This document shows, piece by piece, positions 60,008-64,000 of a DNA stretch of 64,000 bases. The stretch spans positions 496,001 through 560,000 of the forward strand of contig NZ_BSPC01000005.1 of NCBI RefSeq assembly GCF_030160835.1, in the 5' to 3' direction. Below the pieces are notes generated by a model. That model made no database searches. It had not been told where the DNA came from and worked only from the letters and a program-made list of their open reading frames with translations. The translations under genes were made by a program, and so were the position numbers. The stretch is from Labrys miyagiensis. Lineage in GTDB: Bacteria; Pseudomonadota; Alphaproteobacteria; Rhizobiales; Labraceae. The stretch's first letter is position 1. Each line of letters begins with the position of its first letter.

Positions 60008-60430
60008 ATGACCTTCAAGACATGGCTTCTGGCCGCTTCCTTCGCCTTGGCAGGTACTGGTTTCGCCAGCGCCGGCGACGCAAAGGGCGGCGACATCGTT
60101 ACGCCGGCCTTCCAGCACCAGCTCCCCAATATCCCCGGCAAGACACTGACGACCGTCGTCGTCTCCTACAAGCCGGGTGGCACCTCGCCTTCCCATACCC
60201 ACGCCAAATCGGCCTTCGTCTGGGCCTATGTGCTGTCGGGCTCGATCCGCAGCCAGGTCGATGACCGGCCGGCCAAGGTCTATCGTGCCCCTGAGAGCTG
60301 GTATGAGGATCCCGGCGCCCATCACAAGGTGAGCGAGAACGCCAGCAAGACCAAGCCCGCCTCCCTCCTCGCCGTCTTCGTCGCCGACAGCGACGAGAGG
60401 ACCTTGACCACCTTTGACAAGGACAAGTGA
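60008..60430 (+). CDS. exported cupin-domain protein
   Basis: A 140-residue cupin with a signal peptide (TWLLAASFALAGTGFASA). Cupin motif 1 is in PGGTSPSHTHAKSAFVWAYV and motif 2 in WYEDPGAHHKVSE; metal-binding histidines are in place. It starts the short operon with the CMD gene (next start two bases after its stop). Divergence from the MocR regulator suggests coordinated control. The frame extending to 59846 overlaps the MocR start and is not used. Confidence 0.82.
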   Translation: MTFKTWLLAASFALAGTGFASAGDAKGGDIVTPAFQHQLPNIPGKTLTTVVVSYKPGGTSPSHTHAKSAFVWAYVLSGSIRSQVDDRPAKVYRAPESWYEDPGAHHKVSENASKTKPASLLAVFVADSDERTLTTFDKDK

Positions 60431-60431
60431 G

Positions 60432-60899
60432 ATGACCCATCGCCTCGACTACAACACGGCCGCACCGGCCGGCATGAAGGCCCTCGGCGGCGTCTATGGC
60501 TATGTCAGCCAGAGCGGCCTGCCCAAGGCCCTGATCGACCTCGTCTATCTGCGTGTCTCGCTGATCAATGGCTGCGCCTATTGCATCGACATGCACACGC
60601 GGGACCTGATCAAGGATGGCATCCCGATCGACAAGATCGCGCTCACCCCGGTATGGCATGAGGCTGGCGAGCTGTTCTCCGCTCGGGAGCGGGCCGCGCT
60701 GAGATGGGCGGAGACGGTGACGAAGGTGGCCGAGACGGCTGTCCCCGACACCGAGTTCCAGGCCGCCCGTGCCGCCTTCAACGAGAAGGAACTCGCCGAC
60801 CTCACCATCGCCATCGGCCTGATGAATACCTACAACCGCCTCGCCATCAGCTTCCGGGCGACGCCGCAGGCGGTGAAGGAGCTACAGAGAGTAGCATAA
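60432..60899 (+). CDS. carboxymuconolactone decarboxylase (AhpD-like) family protein
   Basis: A 155-residue helical protein of the AhpD/CMD family. The redox-active C-x-x-C is in NGCAYCIDMHTRDLIKDGIP (about residue 55), with the following His, the pattern of AhpD-type peroxidases rather than true decarboxylases. It is two bases downstream of the cupin stop. With a cupin and MocR regulator this set is common in Proteobacteria; its physiological role is not established. Confidence 0.87.
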   Translation: MTHRLDYNTAAPAGMKALGGVYGYVSQSGLPKALIDLVYLRVSLINGCAYCIDMHTRDLIKDGIPIDKIALTPVWHEAGELFSARERAALRWAETVTKVAETAVPDTEFQAARAAFNEKELADLTIAIGLMNTYNRLAISFRATPQAVKELQRVA

Positions 60900-60940
60900 A
60901 TTGAGCATATAATGTTATCGTGGCGGCGGAGGACACCGTC

Positions 60941-61186
60941 ATGAACGTTTCTATCGGCAGTCGTTGGGAAGAGTTCGTCTCTGCCATTGTCGCAGAAGGC
61001 CGCTATGGTTCCGCGAGCGAGGTGGTGCGAGAGGGTCTTCGGCTTGTGGAAGAGCGCGAAGCCAAGCTGCGCGCTCTTCGGGACATGGTGAATGCCTCCA
61101 TCGAAGAGGGAGGCGACTTGTCGGATGAAGATATCGGGAGAGATCTCGATGCCGCTGCGGAGCGATTGGCGCAAGAGGGACATTGA
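60941..61186 (+). CDS. ParD-family antitoxin
   Basis: An 81-residue antitoxin of the ParD/CC2985 type. The ribbon-helix-helix N-terminus MNVSIGSRWEEFVSAIVAEG is followed by RYGSASEVVREGLRLVEERE, the family signature. The acidic C-terminus (EEGGDLSDEDIGRDLDAAAE) is the toxin-binding tail. CGGAGG precedes the ATG at 60941. The toxin GTG follows its TGA directly, so the pair is translationally coupled. Confidence 0.9.
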   Translation: MNVSIGSRWEEFVSAIVAEGRYGSASEVVREGLRLVEEREAKLRALRDMVNASIEEGGDLSDEDIGRDLDAAAERLAQEGH

Positions 61187-61528
61187 GTGCGCCGGCTTTC
61201 ATACACTTTCGCGGCGCGCCGGGACTTCATCGCGATACAGACCTACATCACACGCGAGAGCGGCAATCCGGCGCTCGGGCGCCGCTTCACCGACCGGTTG
61301 CGCCGGCAGTGTCGCAAGCTCGCGTCACTGCCGGGTCTCATGGGACGTTTGAGGCCGGAATTACGCTCGGATATTCGAAGCTTCGCTTATCAGGGATACA
61401 TTATTCTCCTTCGTTATGAAGAAGACCGGCTCCAAATCGTCAATGTTGTCGAGGGGCACCGCGATATTGAGGCGTTTTTCAGCAGAGGCAGTTCGGCATC
61501 GCCCGCACCAGGAGAAGATCCTGACTGA
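61187..61528 (+). CDS. ParE-family toxin
   Basis: A 113-residue RelE/ParE-superfamily toxin, typically a gyrase inhibitor. YTFAARRDFIAIQTYITRES at the N-terminus and the C-terminal strand with RSFAYQGYIILLRYEEDRLQIVNVVEGHRD are conserved. The start is a GTG at 61187, at the base after the antitoxin stop. Unlike the HigB-like frame at 16971, it looks intact. The C-terminal ~15 residues beyond HRDIEAFF are unconserved. Confidence 0.87.
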   Translation: MRRLSYTFAARRDFIAIQTYITRESGNPALGRRFTDRLRRQCRKLASLPGLMGRLRPELRSDIRSFAYQGYIILLRYEEDRLQIVNVVEGHRDIEAFFSRGSSASPAPGEDPD

Positions 61529-61566
61529 ATCCTGGCATCTTCCTCAAGCGATCAGGTGCCAAGCCC

Positions 61567-62004
61567 TTACTGATTCAACCCTTTTTCGACGACGCCGACG
61601 ATCCCTGACAGAGTGATCGTCCAGATTCCCGCCTTCCCAGCATCGAAGGCGGGTTTCCATTGGGCATAGCCCTCTTCAAATGCGGGATTGGGGCCGCCCT
61701 GCCCAACTAGCGCCACCACGCTCGTATCCATGGTCCTCTGGGAGACGGGCAGATGGGGCAGCGAATAGGAATAGCCACCCGGTGCCAGCCCGTTCTGGAT
61801 TTTCACATCCGCAATGCTGATGTGAAAGATGTGGCCAAGCTTGGCATGGTCCTCGATCTTGTCGATCAGAATGCGGGAAGCCTCTTCGCCGGGCCGGGTG
61901 CGGTAGGACCATATCTGTCCGACCGCATAGTCGCGGCCTTGCGCGGCCGAGGTTGCGAGACATGCCGCCAGCAAAACGGCACAACCGATCCGTCGGGACG
62001 CCAC
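61567..62004 (-). CDS. uncharacterised exported protein downstream of ybaB
   Basis: A 145-residue protein with a signal peptide (GCAVLLAACLATSAAQG). The mature part starts RDYAVGQIWSYRTRPGEEAS and continues RILIDKIEDHAKLGHIFHIS; I do not recognise the family. The start is a GTG at 62004, five bases downstream of the ybaB stop, so it is probably read with dnaX-ybaB. In other genomes recR often takes this place; here this gene does. Confidence 0.62.
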   Translation of the reverse strand: MASRRIGCAVLLAACLATSAAQGRDYAVGQIWSYRTRPGEEASRILIDKIEDHAKLGHIFHISIADVKIQNGLAPGGYSYSLPHLPVSQRTMDTSVVALVGQGGPNPAFEEGYAQWKPAFDAGKAGIWTITLSGIVGVVEKGLNQ

Positions 62005-62008
62005 CGCC

Positions 62009-62332
62009 TCAGAATGGCAGCTTCATGCCGGGCGGGATCGGCAGGCCGGCGGTGAGGGCGCCCATCTTTTCCTGCATCAGGCGATCGCCCTTGGCGCGGG
62101 CATCGTTGTGGGCGGCGAGGATGAGATCCTCGACGATCTCCTTCTCCTCCGGCTTGAGCAGCGAATCATCCACGCTGATGCCCTTCATCTCGCCCTTGGC
62201 CGTGAGGCGCACCTTGACGAGGCCGCCGCCGGCGACGCCTTCCACTTCCGTGCGCTCCAGTTCGGCCTGCAGGTCCTGCATCTTGGCCTGCATGGCCTGG
62301 ACCTGCTTCATCATGCCCATCACGTCTTTCAT
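62009..62332 (-). CDS. YbaB/EbfC-family nucleoid-associated protein
   Basis: A 107-residue DNA-binding protein that forms a tweezer-like dimer. MMKQVQAMQAKMQDLQAELE at the N-terminus and GGGLVKVRLTAKGEMKGISV in the middle are the family signature. It follows dnaX after nine bases, the usual dnaX-ybaB arrangement. Confidence 0.93.
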   Translation of the reverse strand: MKDVMGMMKQVQAMQAKMQDLQAELERTEVEGVAGGGLVKVRLTAKGEMKGISVDDSLLKPEEKEIVEDLILAAHNDARAKGDRLMQEKMGALTAGLPIPPGMKLPF

Positions 62333-62341
62333 GGGAATCTC

Positions 62342-64000
62342 CTAGATATCATCGGCCGAATAAAACTCGGCGTCGTCTGGCTCGTCATTCTCGTCGGGCG
62401 CCGGCGGCAGGGATTGCGTCACCACCGGGCTGTTGTCGCGTACGTCGACGATTTCGGCACCGGGGAAGCGTTCCATCACATTGCGCACCAGCGGATGGGC
62501 GCGGATGCCGGAGAGCACGGCGGCCTGCCTGGCCTCGGCCTGTTCGCGCAGCGTCGCCTCACCCCGTTCGGCGGAGATCACCACCAGCCAGCGCTTGTTG
62601 GTCCAGTCCGACAATTTTCTCGAAAGGTCGTTGACGAACCCCTGGGGCGTGCCCTGTTCGAGGGCGATGTCGAGGCGTCCGTCGGCAAAGGCGACCAGGC
62701 GCACGAAGCGCTCGAGCGACAGCTTCAGCGGCAGGTCGCGCTTTTCCTGCGCAAGCGCCACCACCTCGGCAAAGTTCGCGAGCTCGCGGGTAGGCAGGGC
62801 TGCCGTATCCGCCTGGGGGACACGCATCGGCTGAGGCTGAGCTTGCATCGGCGGCTGCGCGACGCTGGTGATCAGCTGGGCGCGCGGCGCCGGCGGCGCA
62901 GGAGCAGATGGCGAAGGGGCGGGCGAACGGGCTGGCAGGCTGCCGCCATTGTCCGTCAACTGGCGGATGAGATCCTCGGGCGAGGGCAGGTCGGCGGCAT
63001 AGCACAGACGTGCCAGCACCATGTCGGCGGCGGCCAGCGGCTTGGCGGCCGTCTGCGTCTCCGGGATGCCCTTGAGCAGCATCTGCCACTGGCGCGTCAG
63101 CACCTTCATCGAAAGCTTGCCCGCGAGCTCCGTGCCGCGCACTTTCTCGACCTCGGTGGCCGAGGGATCGTTGGCGGCGGCCGGCGAGATCTTCACGCGC
63201 GTGACGAAATGGGTGAATTCGGCAAGTTCCGACAGCACCACGGCCGGGTCGGCGCCCTGGTCGTATTGGGCGCGCAATTCGTCGAGCGCCGAGGCGGCAT
63301 CGCCCCGCATTACCGCCTCGAACAGGTCGATCACCCGCGAGCGGTCGGCAAGGCCCAGCATGGCCCGCACGTTCTCGGCGTCGATGGTGCCGCCAGAATG
63401 GGCGATGGCCTGGTCGAGCAAGGAGAGCGAATCGCGCACCGAGCCTTCGGCCGCGCGGGCGATCATCGCCAGCGCCTCGGCGTCGATCGTCACATTCTCC
63501 TTCTCGCAGATCGAGCCGAGATGGCGCGTCAGCAGGCCGGCATCGACGCGGCGCAGGTCGAAACGCTGGCAGCGCGAGAGGATGGTGATCGGCACCTTGC
63601 GGATTTCGGTGGTGGCGAAGATGAATTTTACATGCGGCGGCGGCTCTTCCAGGGTCTTCAGGAGCGCGTTGAAGGCCTGGGTTGTCACCATTTGGACCTC
63701 GTCCATGATGAGGACCTTGAAGCGCGCCGAAACCGGGGCATAGCGCACGCCGTCCGTGATCTCGCGGATGTTCTCGATGCCGTTATGCGAGGCGGCGTCG
63801 AGTTCCATCACGTCCATATGGCGCGAATCGATGATCGCCTGGCAGTGGCGGCCGAGCACCGGCATATGGATGGTGGGCTTGCCGCCGCCCTCCTCCGGCT
63901 CGTAATTCAGGCCGCGAGCAAGGATGCGCGCCGTCGTGGTCTTGCCGACGCCACGCACGCCGGTGAGCATATAGGCCTGGTGGATGCGCCCGGTCTCGAA
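62342..64000 (-). CDS. dnaX: DNA polymerase III subunit gamma/tau (5' end outside window)
   Basis: The clamp-loader ATPase; the frame stays open to the last base, so the N-terminus is missing. The P-loop TGVRGVGKTTTARIL is near the window edge. Sensor and finger regions follow: DVMELDAASHNGIENIREIT, LIMDEVQMVTTQAFNALLKT, EEPPPHVKFIFATTEIRKVP. Most of the zinc-site cysteines of other DnaX proteins are absent (only one remains, in GRHCQAI), as usual in Alphaproteobacteria. The C-terminal third is proline-rich, then a conserved tau-like domain. ybaB follows. Confidence 0.95.
   Translation of the reverse strand, partial: FETGRIHQAYMLTGVRGVGKTTTARILARGLNYEPEEGGGKPTIHMPVLGRHCQAIIDSRHMDVMELDAASHNGIENIREITDGVRYAPVSARFKVLIMDEVQMVTTQAFNALLKTLEEPPPHVKFIFATTEIRKVPITILSRCQRFDLRRVDAGLLTRHLGSICEKENVTIDAEALAMIARAAEGSVRDSLSLLDQAIAHSGGTIDAENVRAMLGLADRSRVIDLFEAVMRGDAASALDELRAQYDQGADPAVVLSELAEFTHFVTRVKISPAAANDPSATEVEKVRGTELAGKLSMKVLTRQWQMLLKGIPETQTAAKPLAAADMVLARLCYAADLPSPEDLIRQLTDNGGSLPARSPAPSPSAPAPPAPRAQLITSVAQPPMQAQPQPMRVPQADTAALPTRELANFAEVVALAQEKRDLPLKLSLERFVRLVAFADGRLDIALEQGTPQGFVNDLSRKLSDWTNKRWLVVISAERGEATLREQAEARQAAVLSGIRAHPLVRNVMERFPGAEIVDVRDNSPVVTQSLPPAPDENDEPDDAEFYSADDI

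Overview
The window is about 64 kb of GC-rich DNA from an alphaproteobacterial chromosome, most likely order Hyphomicrobiales (Rhizobiales). This rests on the F1-only ATP synthase operon (atpHAGDC without F0 genes), the mtgA-rpmF pair, the ftsE-ftsX-ydcF-plsC block, an IalB-family exported protein, a BetI/BetB/BetA plus ChoXWV choline system, and the alphaproteobacterial form of DnaX. I cannot fix the genus. No rRNA, tRNA, CRISPR array, prophage or complete transposon is visible, so this looks like core chromosome.

Layout. 0-4.5 kb: end of a ferredoxin-domain reductase, a YeiH-type transporter with a divergent LysR gene, an RHH-like small protein, a cupin and a second LysR. 4.6-12.1 kb: mtgA, rpmF and the atp operon, with an OsmC/Ohr-type gene between atpG and atpD. 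12.2-16.6 kb: betI-betB-betA. 16.6-17.3 kb: a HigAB-like module whose toxin has an internal stop. 17.3-21.8 kb: IalB, a TPR plus aspartic-protease protein, obgE, a PepSY-like exported protein and hsp20. 21.9-28 kb: urease (ureD, ureA, ureB, ureC, ureE, ureF, a small membrane protein, ureG). 28-34.9 kb: acyltransferase, YdcF, FtsX, FtsE, esterase, hpt, DUF805-like protein. 35-41.3 kb: fhs and two tandem kup genes. 41.4-46.8 kb: two SDR dehydrogenases and choXWV. 47-53.4 kb: D-alanyl-D-alanine carboxypeptidase, EamA exporter, CobW-type GTPase, VOC protein, patatin. 53.5-55.5 kb: metF with a MetF C-terminal-domain protein and a short companion. 55.7-64 kb: recR, HPP-CBS protein, 5-FTHF cyclo-ligase, MocR regulator with cupin and CMD genes, ParDE, ybaB and dnaX (cut by the window edge).

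Metabolic links. ChoXWV imports choline and BetA/BetB oxidise it to glycine betaine; a shared inverted-repeat operator suggests that BetI controls both loci. fhs, metF plus its C-terminal-domain partner, and the 5-FTHF cyclo-ligase all act on one-carbon folates, which would fit use of methyl groups released from betaine (inference).

The most unusual signal is a family of long intergenic hairpins, about 17 copies and each about 80-110 bp. The arms differ from copy to copy but always match within a copy. Each arm contains its own small palindrome. The ~30-nt loop is the part that resembles between copies (TTGGAAnCG ... AAGGGAAGA, in either orientation). Many copies begin exactly at a stop codon, several sit in urease and choline operon junctions, and some are nested inside one another or interrupted by still smaller palindromes. 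One nested copy supplies the final codons of two convergent genes. No transposase or RAYT-type gene is present here to explain their movement.
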